Assembly (NCBI GenBank): GCA_910576385.1
Contig: CAJTIR010000013.1
Span: 1 to 64,000, forward strand
Direction: 5' to 3'
Origin: Lachnospiraceae bacterium
Lineage (GTDB): Bacteria; Bacillota; Clostridia; Lachnospirales; Lachnospiraceae
Length of the DNA: 64,000 nt
Part shown: one piece after another, positions 24,953 through 34,006 of the stretch
How the letters are laid out: each line of letters starts with the position of its first letter
Position numbering within the stretch: position 1 is the first letter of the stretch
Position numbers and translations under genes: made by a program
The notes under the pieces: model-generated
Databases searched by the model: none
What the model was told of the DNA's origin: nothing
What the model saw: the letters and a program-made list of their open reading frames with translations, nothing else

Positions 24953-26410
24953 TTAGTCTCCACTGATACTGCCGCTGCCAGTTCCATCATCTTCACTGCT
25001 ATTATTGTTGTCATTATCATTGTTATTATTGCCATTATTGTTGTTATTATCATTTCCGTTATTATTAATACTTCCACTGCCACTGTTATTATTATTGTTA
25101 TTATTGTTATTATTATTGTTGTTATTGTTGCTGTTATTATTATTGTTATTGCTATTATTGTTGTTGTTATTGTTGCTGTTATTATTGTTGTTATTGTTGC
25201 TGTTATTGTTATTGTTGTTATTGTTGTTACTGCTATTATTATTTTTGTTACTATTATTGTTATTATTGTTATTACGGTAAATACCGCTTTTGGTACTGTT
25301 TGTATTCACACCATTGTTTCTGGTATTATTATTATTGGTATTTGTATTAGAGCCTCCAGATGTAGAAACCGTTTCATCCTCTTTTTGCTCCTCATTTGAC
25401 AGCTCAATCGTAAATTCTCCTTTTTCTGAATTGACAACCAAAGTTCTTATCCATTCTTTATAGCCTTCTGCCGATGCACTGAGACGATGAACGCCATAAC
25501 GCACCTGTACTGGCTGACTGGTATCTACTTGCGTCCCATCAATATACACTGCTGTATTTTCTGGCGCCAATTTAAATTGTATTTGGCAAAATTTGGGTCC
25601 TTCTCCCTTTAATTCATCTAAATTAACTTTGGTCTCACGGTTTGCCTCAATGGTGATCTCTTTGCTGCCGCCATAACCATCATTGGCCACTGACAATACA
25701 TATGTGCCTTCTGTGACCTCAAAATGTGTCTCTTCTGTGATTTTCTGGGACAATACATTTCCAATTGTAATATAGCCGCCCTGAAACAGCTCTGTATTTT
25801 CCAATACCACCGTTCCATGACCTGTAATGACCTGGATAACGTAAATCTGCTGCCCCACGCCTTTTAAACAAATCGTATCCTGTTCACTAATCTCAGACAA
25901 AGAAATCTGGCTGCTGCCATGAAACACTGCCACATCTTCATCAAAATAATAACTGGCGCTTCCCACTGTCAATGATTTCTGTTTTTTGTCCAAACGAAAC
26001 TGATACAAATCATCATAGGAAAAAGCGTCCTTAGAGATTTGCACAGAAGTAAGTACACCGCCTTCACGTTCAATGGTAACAAGTTCTCCTTGAGAAATCT
26101 GGCTCACAGTCAGATTGTCACCATATTTATTTCTAATGTAAGTTCCTCCATTGTAATCATATGACTTTTCCTTAGTATTCTCACAATTCCGCAGTGTCAT
26201 AATCTGGCGGTCTGTATCAATATTAACCACCATATAAAGTCTTTGTGGTTCCTCCTCTTCTTCCTCAGTCTCTTCCTCCTGCTCCTGTGCCTGTCTTTTC
26301 ACATAAACCTCGCTTCCGTCTGTGATTCTTCCGCTCTGTTCCCCGCAGCCTGCTGTAAATACTGCAAGCAGCAGGAACAGTGTAATAATGTGTAAATTTT
26401 TCTTTTGCAA
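24953..26410 (-). CDS. PEGA-domain lipoprotein with long asparagine-rich tail
   Basis: 485 residues. Lipobox FTAGC puts the mature N-terminus at Cys22 or so, anchored on the outside of the membrane. After an acidic Glu/Gln-rich stretch come beta-rich domains (~50-330), including two PEGA-like repeats: GTYVLSVANDGYGGSKEITI, and NTAVYIDGTQVDTSQPVQVR followed by YGVHRLSASAEGYKEW. From about residue 355 to the end the protein is almost only Asn, with Ser, Gly and Asp spaced through it, encoded by AAT/AAC triplets. PEGA repeats occur in S-layer-like and cell-surface proteins. The tail is probably disordered and may span the wall. The role is unknown. The gene stands alone. Confidence 0.85.
   Translation of the reverse strand: MQKKNLHIITLFLLLAVFTAGCGEQSGRITDGSEVYVKRQAQEQEEETEEEEEEPQRLYMVVNIDTDRQIMTLRNCENTKEKSYDYNGGTYIRNKYGDNLTVSQISQGELVTIEREGGVLTSVQISKDAFSYDDLYQFRLDKKQKSLTVGSASYYFDEDVAVFHGSSQISLSEISEQDTICLKGVGQQIYVIQVITGHGTVVLENTELFQGGYITIGNVLSQKITEETHFEVTEGTYVLSVANDGYGGSKEITIEANRETKVNLDELKGEGPKFCQIQFKLAPENTAVYIDGTQVDTSQPVQVRYGVHRLSASAEGYKEWIRTLVVNSEKGEFTIELSNEEQKEDETVSTSGGSNTNTNNNNTRNNGVNTNSTKSGIYRNNNNNNNSNKNNNSSNNNNNNNNNSNNNNNNNSNNNNNNNSNNNNNNSNNNNNNNNNNNNNNNSGSGSINNNGNDNNNNNGNNNNDNDNNNSSEDDGTGSGSISGD
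25008..25345. repeat. Trinucleotide (AAY)n tract coding poly-Asn
   Basis: About 330 bases of near-continuous ATT/GTT triplets on the plus strand (AAT/AAC on the coding strand), broken by AGY and GGY codons. Such a tract is prone to slippage, but length change in units of three keeps the frame, so copy number may vary among strains without breaking the gene. Confidence 0.85.
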
Positions 26411-26440
26411 TTTAATTCCTCCTAGAAAGTAGTATCATTT

Positions 26441-26518
26441 GTAACTATTCAGAACCCCAAACCACAGACATGCCAGCAAAGCTGTCATTCGCCTCTGACG
26501 AGGGTCCTGAATAGTTAC
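26441..26518. repeat. Intergenic palindrome with 12-bp arms
   Basis: GTAACTATTCAG (26441-26452) mirrors CTGAATAGTTAC (26507-26518); the next bases (AACCCC against GGGTCC) nearly extend the stem. It fills the gap between the CotS-like gene and the PEGA gene. It lacks a T-tract, so it is not a plain terminator. Confidence 0.6.
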
Positions 26519-26520
26519 TA

Positions 26521-27564
26521 TCATTTTATCAAATGAAGAAAACTTTCACGAGCTTCATTCTGAGAAATAAACTTCTGCAATTTCTCTAAATTCCTGCCGC
26601 AAACCCATGCCTTACTGGTATTGTAATAATGGTTGGCAATTTTCCAGAATTTCTCTGGGTAGGCCAGACGAATATAGAGCTGCTTCATCTCCTGGTTGCT
26701 AAGTTTTCTGATCTTATTATAATCTTTGAGCATATCCATGCCAAGCCCCATATTCCAATTGTGCTTTTCTAGTATCTTACGCATAAAGTTTCCAAGATCA
26801 GCCACCTGTACATCATAGGAAGCACGCTCAAAATTTAAAACCGCCATCCCCTGACGCAAAAAAATTACATTATGTTGGTTATAATCTCCATGACAAATGC
26901 CATATATCCCATTTGCCTGTTCTGGACTATCTTTTGTTTGCAACTCTTGCTGCTGTAAGGCAACTACTCCCTGCGCTTCCTGATAAAATAACTCGAAGCT
27001 GTGCAGAAACTCCATTTCAAAATCGTTTTTCTTCTTGCGGTTGGAAATAAAATTCCGAACCTTTTTCAATTCTTTTGTATGCCTGTCATTCTCCAGAAAC
27101 AAGCTGTCATCCTTGATCTGAAGGTAATCTGGAATATCCTCTGGAAAAGTCCTCAAAATATTATGTATCTTTGCAAGGCACCGAATTGCCCGCAAAATAT
27201 CTTCTCGGCTCTTGGTATCACACTCTCTGCCTTCATACCAATCACGCACAATATAGGCGGTTCCATCCACATCTTTGGCAAGGGTTTTCTCCTCCTTTGT
27301 CCGCACAATGCAGTCTACCTGCTCTTGTCCATGCTCTGCCAAAAAATGCAGCAGATGGTACAGAAAATCTGCCCTTCCCTCCGAACCTCTATATTCCTTT
27401 AAAATTTTCATGCCCTCACTGGTATCACAAATCAGCGCGCCTCTGCCTTTTGCGGTCTGCTTTACCTCAAATGGGTACTGTTCCAGAATCAGATTTTCTC
27501 GATTATACACATAAACCCCTCCAACATGATATTCACAAGTCCATTTCTTGTGTCTTTCTATCAT
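26521..27564 (-). CDS. CotS-family spore coat protein (kinase-like fold)
   Basis: 347 residues, related to the CotS/YutH group with an aminoglycoside-phosphotransferase-like fold. The signature is the catalytic-loop-like GICHGDYNQHNVIFLRQ, followed by the metal-site-like AVLNFERASYDVQVADL, where the expected Asp of a DFE/DFD motif is Asn (NFE), so catalysis is doubtful. N-terminal strands include IVRDWYEGRECD. CotS proteins sit in the Bacillus spore inner coat; no kinase substrate is known. The start at 27564 has a weak ribosome site, 18 bases after cca, so coupling to the upstream gene is likely. Product is cytosolic in the mother cell. Confidence 0.8.
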   Translation of the reverse strand: MIERHKKWTCEYHVGGVYVYNRENLILEQYPFEVKQTAKGRGALICDTSEGMKILKEYRGSEGRADFLYHLLHFLAEHGQEQVDCIVRTKEEKTLAKDVDGTAYIVRDWYEGRECDTKSREDILRAIRCLAKIHNILRTFPEDIPDYLQIKDDSLFLENDRHTKELKKVRNFISNRKKKNDFEMEFLHSFELFYQEAQGVVALQQQELQTKDSPEQANGIYGICHGDYNQHNVIFLRQGMAVLNFERASYDVQVADLGNFMRKILEKHNWNMGLGMDMLKDYNKIRKLSNQEMKQLYIRLAYPEKFWKIANHYYNTSKAWVCGRNLEKLQKFISQNEARESFLHLIK

Positions 27565-27582
27565 ATGTGGAGAGGTTCTATT

Positions 27583-28920
27583 CTATTCAAACTTTTGTTG
27601 TGTTTTTACAAGTTTAATTAAAATTTCTGTCGTATTATCTTCGGGATGCTCCAATACATGCATTAACAGATGATTGAGAATCTCGCCAATCTCTTTCCCA
27701 GGCTTCATGCCAATTGCAATCAAATCATTGCCAGTGACTGCAAGTTCTCTCAAAGTCAAACACTGACGCTTTTCCATAATTTCATGGTACAGTTGCTCAT
27801 AGAGATCAATAAATCCCAATTTCTCCTGCCGTTTATACTGATTCTTTGCCAATGTATCTGCTCGCTTTACTTCAAATAATGCTGGATATTGCTCCAGCCC
27901 AATTCGATGAATCGCACGGCGCACAGAGTTTTCCCTCAAAGTAGGCCTGTCATCGTGCCACAGAATAAGTGCAGACACTCTGTCTATTGTTTCATTGTCA
28001 AATTTCAGACGTTTCAGGATCGCCTTTGCCATTTTAGCTCCCTCACTGGGATGACCATAGAAATGATAAATACCTTCCTGGTCTGCTTTGCAGCATACTG
28101 GTTTTGCCACATCATGCAAAAGCATGGTAAGCCGCAGAATCTTATCTTTACGGATATTCTGCATAGCCACAATGGAATGTTCCCCCACATTATAACAGTG
28201 ATAGAGATTATTTTGAGGCGTCTCCATCATGCGGTCAAATTCTGGCAAAAACACTCGGCTCATCCCTGTTTCGTAAACTGTGCGCATTTGTTCAGGATGA
28301 TCAGAAACCAGAAGCTTTACCAGTTCCACCTGAATCCGCTCTGCACTGATTTGCGCGAGATTAGAAGAAAGCTTCGAGATCGCCTCTTTGGTATGTTTCT
28401 CAATCGTGAATCCAAGTTGTGACGCAAAGCGTACTGCACGCATCATACGCAGCGCGTCCTCGGTAAACCGATCTTCTGGGCTGCCTACGCAGCGAATCAC
28501 TTTCTTTCCCAAATCCTCTATCCCGCCAAAAGCATCAATCAAACCTTCTGTTTCATTGTAAGCCATTGCATTGATTGTAAAATCCCTGCGTTTCAAATCC
28601 TCTATTAAATTCTGGGTAAACATCACCTCTTTGGGGTGCCTGTTATCCTCATATTCTCCATCAATCCGATAGGTGGTTACTTCAAATCCTTCTTTCCCCT
28701 CCAAAACGGTTACTGTTCCATGTTGAATGCCAGTGTCAATTGTTTTGGTAAAAAGGTGTTTCACCTGATCTGGAGCTGCTGATGTGGTAATATCCCAGTC
28801 TCCCGGTGTCCGGCCTAAAATAGAATCCCGCACACATCCCCCGACCGCATAGGCTTCAAAACCTGCATCTGTCAGGGTATCTATGATGAATTTTACTTTT
28901 TCAGGCAACTGAATCGTCAT
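27583..28920 (-). CDS. cca: CCA tRNA nucleotidyltransferase
   Basis: 445 residues from ATG 28920, where AGGAG precedes; a longer frame reaches 28953. Class II nucleotidyltransferase signature YAVGGCVRDSILGRTPGDWD then ITTSA, with the GGCVRD loop and paired Asp metal ligands; then RRDFTINAMAYNETEGLIDAF and EDALRMMRAVRFASQLGF. An HD domain follows (LRLTMLLHDVAKP), common in this subgroup. It adds or repairs the 3' CCA of tRNAs. Because it carries both A- and C-adding type features and the longer HD-containing form, it could also be a poly(A)-polymerase-like member; CCA addition is the simplest reading. In series with yqeY and the CotS-like gene. Confidence 0.93.
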   Translation of the reverse strand: MTIQLPEKVKFIIDTLTDAGFEAYAVGGCVRDSILGRTPGDWDITTSAAPDQVKHLFTKTIDTGIQHGTVTVLEGKEGFEVTTYRIDGEYEDNRHPKEVMFTQNLIEDLKRRDFTINAMAYNETEGLIDAFGGIEDLGKKVIRCVGSPEDRFTEDALRMMRAVRFASQLGFTIEKHTKEAISKLSSNLAQISAERIQVELVKLLVSDHPEQMRTVYETGMSRVFLPEFDRMMETPQNNLYHCYNVGEHSIVAMQNIRKDKILRLTMLLHDVAKPVCCKADQEGIYHFYGHPSEGAKMAKAILKRLKFDNETIDRVSALILWHDDRPTLRENSVRRAIHRIGLEQYPALFEVKRADTLAKNQYKRQEKLGFIDLYEQLYHEIMEKRQCLTLRELAVTGNDLIAIGMKPGKEIGEILNHLLMHVLEHPEDNTTEILIKLVKTQQKFE

Positions 28921-28956
28921 TTTATGCTCCTGTATATTCTGTCTTCTAATCACACT

Positions 28957-29394
28957 CTACTGGCACAGTTCTGCAACAACTTGGTTAATCACTTTTCCGT
29001 CTGCTTTGCCCTTTAACTCTGCCATCACAGCCTTCATGATCTGTCCTTTATTTTTTGTTGCCACAATCTCTGCAAATTTCTCAGTAATATAAACTTGTAC
29101 TTCTTCCTTAGACATCAGAGACGGCGCATATTCCTGAATCACATCATATCTAAGCTGATATTCCTCCAGCAGATCTGTGCGCTCTGCCGGGCAGGTGTCT
29201 AACTGCTCCTTGGCTGTTTTCAATTCCTTTAAGATAACACGATCTACCAGAGAATCTGGGATATCCTCTCTGCACCCCTCGTCAATAGCCGCTTTTTTCA
29301 CTGCTGACACGAGTGCGGAGATAGCATCCTTACGCCCTTTCTCTTTCGCTTTCATGGCTGCAATCATATCGCTTTGTAATGTCTTAATATTCAT
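28957..29394 (-). CDS. yqeY: GatB/YqeY domain protein
   Basis: 145 residues, one helical YqeY domain: DMIAAMKAKEKGRKDAISAL near the N-terminus, QLDTCPAERTDLLEEYQLRY in the middle and NKGQIMKAVMAELKGKADGK near the end, as in the tail of the GatB amidotransferase subunit. The domain probably binds tRNA; the stand-alone protein has no settled role. It lies 18 bases after the NlpC/P60 gene and 36 before cca. Confidence 0.92.
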   Translation of the reverse strand: MNIKTLQSDMIAAMKAKEKGRKDAISALVSAVKKAAIDEGCREDIPDSLVDRVILKELKTAKEQLDTCPAERTDLLEEYQLRYDVIQEYAPSLMSKEEVQVYITEKFAEIVATKNKGQIMKAVMAELKGKADGKVINQVVAELCQ

Positions 29395-29412
29395 GTATCT
29401 ATTCCTCCTGAA

Positions 29413-30858
29413 TTACAACAAACGCCGTACTGTAATAATTTCACGATATGTAGCATTATCGTAAGCTACAATTCCATAGGCTGTTCCTTTTGCATGGACA
29501 ATCTGTCCATTTCCCATATAGATTGCCACATGTCCTGCATAACAAATCAAATCCCCCGGCTGAGCATTCGCATAGCTGACTTCTTGTCCCACCGAACGCT
29601 GTGCATAAGAATAACTGGGGATATTAATTCCAAAATGCGCATATACATAACTGGTAAATCCACTACAGTCAGCGCCTGTATTGGGATCTTTTCCTCCCCA
29701 TACATAAGGATTACCCACAAAGCTCAGCGCATATTGAACTAATTCACTGCCGCTTACCCCTGTAGAATAACCTGGATCTTGTCCGCCGCCGGATTCGTCT
29801 CCTCCTGAACTTTCTCCACCGGATTCGTCTCCTCCTGAGCTTTCTCCACCGGATTCGTCTCCTCCTGAGCTTTCTCCACCAGATTCGTCTCCTCCTGAGC
29901 TTTCTCCACCAGATTCGTCTCCTCCTGAGCTGCCTGTGCTGGATTCATCTCCTTCTGAACCGCCTGTGCTGGATTCGTCTCCTCCTGAACTGCTTCCGCT
30001 GGATTCGTCTTCTCCTGAGCTGGCAAGATTATTATTAGCCATTGCCCGTTGCTGCTCTTCCTGTTCTTGCTGCCAACGCTCTCTTTCCTGACGTTCTTTC
30101 TCCAAACGTTCTTTTTCCTTGCGTTCCTCTTCGATGCGCTTATTTTCCTTGGCAATAATTACATTCTGGGTATTGATTGTATCTTGATACTTTGCAGCCA
30201 GTGTCTGAGCTGCTGCCAGTTTCTGGTCAAAATTTTCTACCTCTCCCTGCTTCTGGTCAATTGTGGTTCGGTAATTCGCCTCAGCAACCTGATATTCCTG
30301 CTGCTTGTCCTCTAACGCAGCAACCTCTGCCTTCTGCTGCTTCTGCAGCTTTGCCACCTGCTTTTTAACATTCTCATATTCTGTCAACAGATTTCTGTCA
30401 TAATCGTACATCTGATTGACATATTCCACCCGATTCAAAAGATCGGCAATGCTTTTCGATTCCAGGATTCGGGTGAGCATAGTGCTGTCACCCTTCTCAT
30501 ACATAAACCGGATTCGAAGCTTCATGGCTTCGTATTGATCCTTCTCATCCTGCTTTGCCTGTTTTAGCTCCTCCTTCGTCTGAGCCAGCTCATCATGCTT
30601 AATGGCCAGCTCCTCCTCCAAAGTGGACAACTCTACAATTACATTTACTAACTCTGCATCCAGCGCGTCAATCTCTTCTTTTAACTGCTGCTGCTCTTGT
30701 TCTATATAATCAATCTCATTCTGCTGCGTCTTTAACTCTTCCTGTGCTGCTTTCTTCTTGCTCTCCGCATCCGATTTCTTATCTGCCAATGCAACATTAA
30801 ACTGTGAAACCCCCAAGGTCAATATCAGTAGAAATGCAATCAGCTTTTTTGATTTCAT
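29413..30858 (-). CDS. Secreted coiled-coil NlpC/P60 peptidoglycan hydrolase
   Basis: 481 residues. Signal peptide (KLIAFLLILTLGVSQFNVALA), then a long coiled coil (~28-270; a PcsB/CwlO-type N-terminal domain, ending with an EKERLEKERQERERWQQEQE run), a tandem repeat of Ser, Gly, Asp and Glu (~275-360) and a C-terminal NlpC/P60 cysteine peptidase. The catalytic Cys is in GADCSGFTSYVYAHFG and the His in GHVAIYMGNGQIVHA. It cuts stem peptides of the wall. Known relatives are controlled by FtsEX through the coiled coil; no ftsEX is here. The repeat acts as a flexible spacer and is likely to vary between strains. First gene of the series leading to yqeY and cca. Confidence 0.92.
   Translation of the reverse strand: MKSKKLIAFLLILTLGVSQFNVALADKKSDAESKKKAAQEELKTQQNEIDYIEQEQQQLKEEIDALDAELVNVIVELSTLEEELAIKHDELAQTKEELKQAKQDEKDQYEAMKLRIRFMYEKGDSTMLTRILESKSIADLLNRVEYVNQMYDYDRNLLTEYENVKKQVAKLQKQQKAEVAALEDKQQEYQVAEANYRTTIDQKQGEVENFDQKLAAAQTLAAKYQDTINTQNVIIAKENKRIEEERKEKERLEKERQERERWQQEQEEQQRAMANNNLASSGEDESSGSSSGGDESSTGGSEGDESSTGSSGGDESGGESSGGDESGGESSGGDESGGESSGGDESGGESSGGDESGGGQDPGYSTGVSGSELVQYALSFVGNPYVWGGKDPNTGADCSGFTSYVYAHFGINIPSYSYAQRSVGQEVSYANAQPGDLICYAGHVAIYMGNGQIVHAKGTAYGIVAYDNATYREIITVRRLL
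29790..29995. repeat. 30-bp tandem repeat within the NlpC/P60 gene
   Basis: Seven or so head-to-tail copies of a unit such as GGATTCGTCTCCTCCTGAGC plus a ten-base end that alternates between TTTCTCCACC and close variants. Copies 2-5 are almost identical, which points to recent expansion. The unit codes for ten residues (GGESSGGDES). Confidence 0.8.
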
Positions 30859-30956
30859 TCATATCTCCTTTCCATATATGTTTCCTGTCATTCAAAGTGA
30901 TTATAACATCATCTTGTCCCGATAGCAATAAAGAGTATCTGAATTTTTATTTTGTT

Positions 30957-31040
30957 ACAGTTCAGCCATCAGCAGTATAATAGACGAGTCATGCTGGCAT
31001 GAATGAGGAACATCATATTGGTGATGGTGAGCTGAACTGT
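30957..31040. repeat. Intergenic palindrome, ACAGTTCAGC ends
   Basis: ACAGTTCAGC (30957-30966) mirrors GCTGAACTGT (31031-31040). Nested inside are ATGCTGGCAT (30991-31000) and CATCATATTGGTGATG (31011-31026). The end sequence TTACAGTTCA is shared with the element at 51737-51898, so this is another family member. Confidence 0.6.
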
Positions 31041-31044
31041 TATA

Positions 31045-33852
31045 TTATTTCAGAGTTGTAACCGATTTCGCCTTAGACCAGCCAGAGTATATATTCTTGC
31101 TCTTGTTATTTACCTTTACTTCCTTATAAGTACGGATCCTTACATAGTATTTCTTTGCGGCATTCAGTTTTGATACTGTTTTTGAGACAGTAGTGTTCTT
31201 CTTAATCGAAACTGTTCCTGTCGTTTTCTTAGTAAATTTGCTGCTTGTAGAATATTGAATCTGATAACCGCTGGTCTGGCTGGCCTGTTTTTTCCATTTG
31301 ATCTGTATACTTTTAGATTTTCCAGTAAGGGCGGAAACTGTAGTCCCTTTTGGCTGAATGGTATAGGTTTTCTCTGATGATCCCTGATAATTTCCCTTAA
31401 ACTTAATGGTAGCCGTATGGGTTCCAACACTCTTTCTGTCATCCGCGTAACTGATCGTATAATCTGTTCCTTTTTTCAGAACTTTATTCTTGCTGTCTTT
31501 TACAGTGACCGCAACTGTCTGTGCTTTGCCATTGTAAGTAAATTTAACTTTAGATAAAGTAATCGTCTTTGGAGCATAGATAATAGTTGCTGGTTCTTTC
31601 TCTCCACATATGGTACATGTCTTGGTAATGCTGCCGTCCTTTTTCAAAGTGGCTTTGACAATCGCAGACTTATAATTATGTTTGCATGCTGTACGATAAC
31701 GATAGGTCAGGCCTTCCTTTTTGGCATAATTCTCTGCCTGGCTTTTGCGATCGACCAGAAGTGTCAAGTCTGCACTGCAGCCCTTAAACATTCCATATCC
31801 CAGCTCCACAATCCCTGCTGGCAGTACTACCTCTTTCAGATTCTTACAATCCACAAAGACATATCTTCCCATTGTCTCAACTGTCTCTGGCATTTTCATC
31901 CCTGTCAGAGAACTACAGCCATAGAAAGCCATCTCCTCAATCTCTGTCAGCCCTTCTGGAAGATTTATCTCTGTTAGAGCACTGCAGCCGCTAAAAGCCT
32001 CCTCGCCAATCCATGTAATCCCTTTGGGAAGCACTACTTTCTTAAGATTGATACAACCACTAAAGGTCTGAAACTCTATTTCCGTCACGCCTTCTGGAAT
32101 CTGTATTTCAGACAATTGAAAACAGGTAAAAAACGCTCCAGCCCCTATACTGTCTATTCCCTTAGGCAAATTGATTTTTGACAGGCTGACACATCCGCGG
32201 AATGCATCCACGCCAATTGAGGTAACGCCCTGTGGAATCTCCAGTTCCTTGACATCAGAAAGCCCTTCCAACGCTCCGTCTCCAATCGCTGCCACCTTTT
32301 TGCCGTCCAATTCTGCTGGCAGTGTAAGTTTCGTCTCTTTACCAATATATCCTGTAATTTCTAATGTACCATCCTCAAGTTCACGATAACGGTACTCTCC
32401 TTTGGTCTGCTCTGGTTTGTCTGGTTCTTCCGGGTTATCTGGATTTTCGGGGTTGTCTGGATTTTCGGGGTCACCCGGCTCTTCTGGGTTGTCTGGATTC
32501 TCTGGGTCATCTACATAGGTATAAGGAATGTTATATTCTATCGCATAATTTTCTGTATAACTGTCTCTGACCACAACAAAGCTAAATCCCTCTTGATCCT
32601 GATACCAATCACCAAAATCTCCTTCAATATTTTCTACACTTGCCGGAAATGTAATTTTCTTCATTTTACCACATCCCCAGAATGCAACAATGGAAACCCG
32701 TCTTACCCCTTCGGGTATCACCAGCTCACTTCTGCCTCCCGGACAAGCCTGCATACTATTTCCAGGTTTATCATAGAGAACACCCTCTATGGATTTATAT
32801 CTGCTATTGTTTGCGTCAACCTTAAAATTGATCAGACTAATACAGTTGCTAAACGGATCCCCTGGTATTTTCTCCATCGCCGCCGGTATATTTAGTTCCG
32901 TCAGACTTTGACATCCATAGAAAGCATACATATCTGCTTTTGCCACTGTTTCTGGGATCGTATAACTTCCCTGTTTCGCTCCAGGACAGCAGATTAATTG
33001 TGTGATATCTTTATTATATAATGCTCCATCCTGAGAACAAAAATTAGGATTATCCGGCTCCACAACCACTGCTTTCAGCTTATCACAATAGACAAAAGGA
33101 TTGGAACTTATCTCCTCTACCGATTTTGGTATGGTAACTTCTCCCTGCAAGCTGGTACAATGCTCGAATACACTGCCTTCAAGCTTTTTCAGTCCCGCCG
33201 GCAGTTCCAGGCTCGCCAGGTTAGAACATTCCTGAAACGCTGATGAGCCAAGTTCTTCCAGACCTGCCGGAAAATGAATGGCTGTTAAACCTGTACAATC
33301 ACTAAACACAAATTTTTCTATTATTTTTAAAGACTCCGGTAATTGTATATTCGTCAGACCCACACAGCCGGAAAAAGCGCTCGCTTTTAATTGTGTCACT
33401 CCCTCTGGAATCACAAGATTTGTAAGGCTGCTGCAGCCACTGAACGCTCCCTCCTCTATTGCCGTAATCCCCTGTGGAATTGTAATTTCTGTTAAACTTT
33501 CACATCCTGAAAATGCACTAGTTCCAATATAGGTAATGCCTGCCTGAGGCATTGTCACACTAGTTAACTTGCCGCAACCCTGGAAGGCATCATTGCCGAT
33601 CCTGGTGATTTTTTTGCCGTCCACTTCAGCTGGAATCACAATTTCTGTACATTCTTTGTCAAATACCTGTTCAATCTCTAACGTACCATCCCCTGCATCT
33701 CTAACACTAAATCCTAATTCTTCTGGCGTCGCTGCTCCCACAACTTCCATTTCTGACTGCACAGGCTCCTTGGCCATCACCCCCATTGGGGACAGACTGG
33801 AACAAACCAAGACCAATGCCAGTCCCATTGATATAATACTGTGTTTTCTCAT
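31045..33852 (-). CDS. BspA-like leucine-rich-repeat surface protein
   Basis: 935 residues. Signal peptide (SMGLALVLVCSSLSPMGVMA), then two blocks of LRR_5 (BspA/TpLRR) repeats of the form ITxIGxxAFxGCxxLTxIxIP (about 65-430 and 500-690). A proline-rich NPDNPEEPGDPENPDNP linker separates them at about 450-485. After the second block come an Ig-like domain (LSKVKFTYNGKAQTVAVTV and GTHTATIKFKGNY) and a fibronectin type III domain (TVSALTGKSKSIQIKW) to the end. No sortase motif or transmembrane anchor is present, so it is either secreted or held non-covalently. BspA-type proteins bind host matrix proteins in other species; binding here is inferred. RBS AAGGAG before ATG 33852. Confidence 0.88.
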   Translation of the reverse strand: MRKHSIISMGLALVLVCSSLSPMGVMAKEPVQSEMEVVGAATPEELGFSVRDAGDGTLEIEQVFDKECTEIVIPAEVDGKKITRIGNDAFQGCGKLTSVTMPQAGITYIGTSAFSGCESLTEITIPQGITAIEEGAFSGCSSLTNLVIPEGVTQLKASAFSGCVGLTNIQLPESLKIIEKFVFSDCTGLTAIHFPAGLEELGSSAFQECSNLASLELPAGLKKLEGSVFEHCTSLQGEVTIPKSVEEISSNPFVYCDKLKAVVVEPDNPNFCSQDGALYNKDITQLICCPGAKQGSYTIPETVAKADMYAFYGCQSLTELNIPAAMEKIPGDPFSNCISLINFKVDANNSRYKSIEGVLYDKPGNSMQACPGGRSELVIPEGVRRVSIVAFWGCGKMKKITFPASVENIEGDFGDWYQDQEGFSFVVVRDSYTENYAIEYNIPYTYVDDPENPDNPEEPGDPENPDNPENPDNPEEPDKPEQTKGEYRYRELEDGTLEITGYIGKETKLTLPAELDGKKVAAIGDGALEGLSDVKELEIPQGVTSIGVDAFRGCVSLSKINLPKGIDSIGAGAFFTCFQLSEIQIPEGVTEIEFQTFSGCINLKKVVLPKGITWIGEEAFSGCSALTEINLPEGLTEIEEMAFYGCSSLTGMKMPETVETMGRYVFVDCKNLKEVVLPAGIVELGYGMFKGCSADLTLLVDRKSQAENYAKKEGLTYRYRTACKHNYKSAIVKATLKKDGSITKTCTICGEKEPATIIYAPKTITLSKVKFTYNGKAQTVAVTVKDSKNKVLKKGTDYTISYADDRKSVGTHTATIKFKGNYQGSSEKTYTIQPKGTTVSALTGKSKSIQIKWKKQASQTSGYQIQYSTSSKFTKKTTGTVSIKKNTTVSKTVSKLNAAKKYYVRIRTYKEVKVNNKSKNIYSGWSKAKSVTTLK

Positions 33853-33970
33853 AACTACATTCTCCTTCCATTAATTTTATCTTTTTCCATCCATTATACA
33901 TATATTTTTCTATTAATCCTCACCTTATATCATACCCTATAAAATCAAGAATGGCAATCATTGATTTTCC

Positions 33971-34003
33971 AAAAAAGGACAGCGAAACAATTCCGCTGTC
34001 CTC
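33971..34003 (-). terminator. Terminator of the SPOCS-LysM gene
   Basis: Minus strand: GAGGACAGCG pairs with CGCTGTCCTT around a nine-base loop and runs into TTTTTTGG, just after the stop at 34007. Confidence 0.85.
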
Positions 34004-34006
34004 TTA

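Noticed and set aside
25005-25280. Frame of almost pure leucine on the plus strand
   Set aside because: It is the antisense reading of the AAY triplet tract that codes poly-Asn; no start site or real protein character.
29790-29995. Regular repeats taken as a CRISPR array
   Set aside because: Units are contiguous without unique spacers and stay in the reading frame of a protein.
29754-30155. 133-residue frame with repeated QEETNPVEKA units
   Set aside because: It is a second-frame shadow of the 30-bp tandem repeat in the NlpC/P60 gene, which has the catalytic domain in the other frame.
31164-31442. 92-residue minus-strand frame within the LRR gene
   Set aside because: Shadow of the FN3/Ig-coding part in another frame; no start site.
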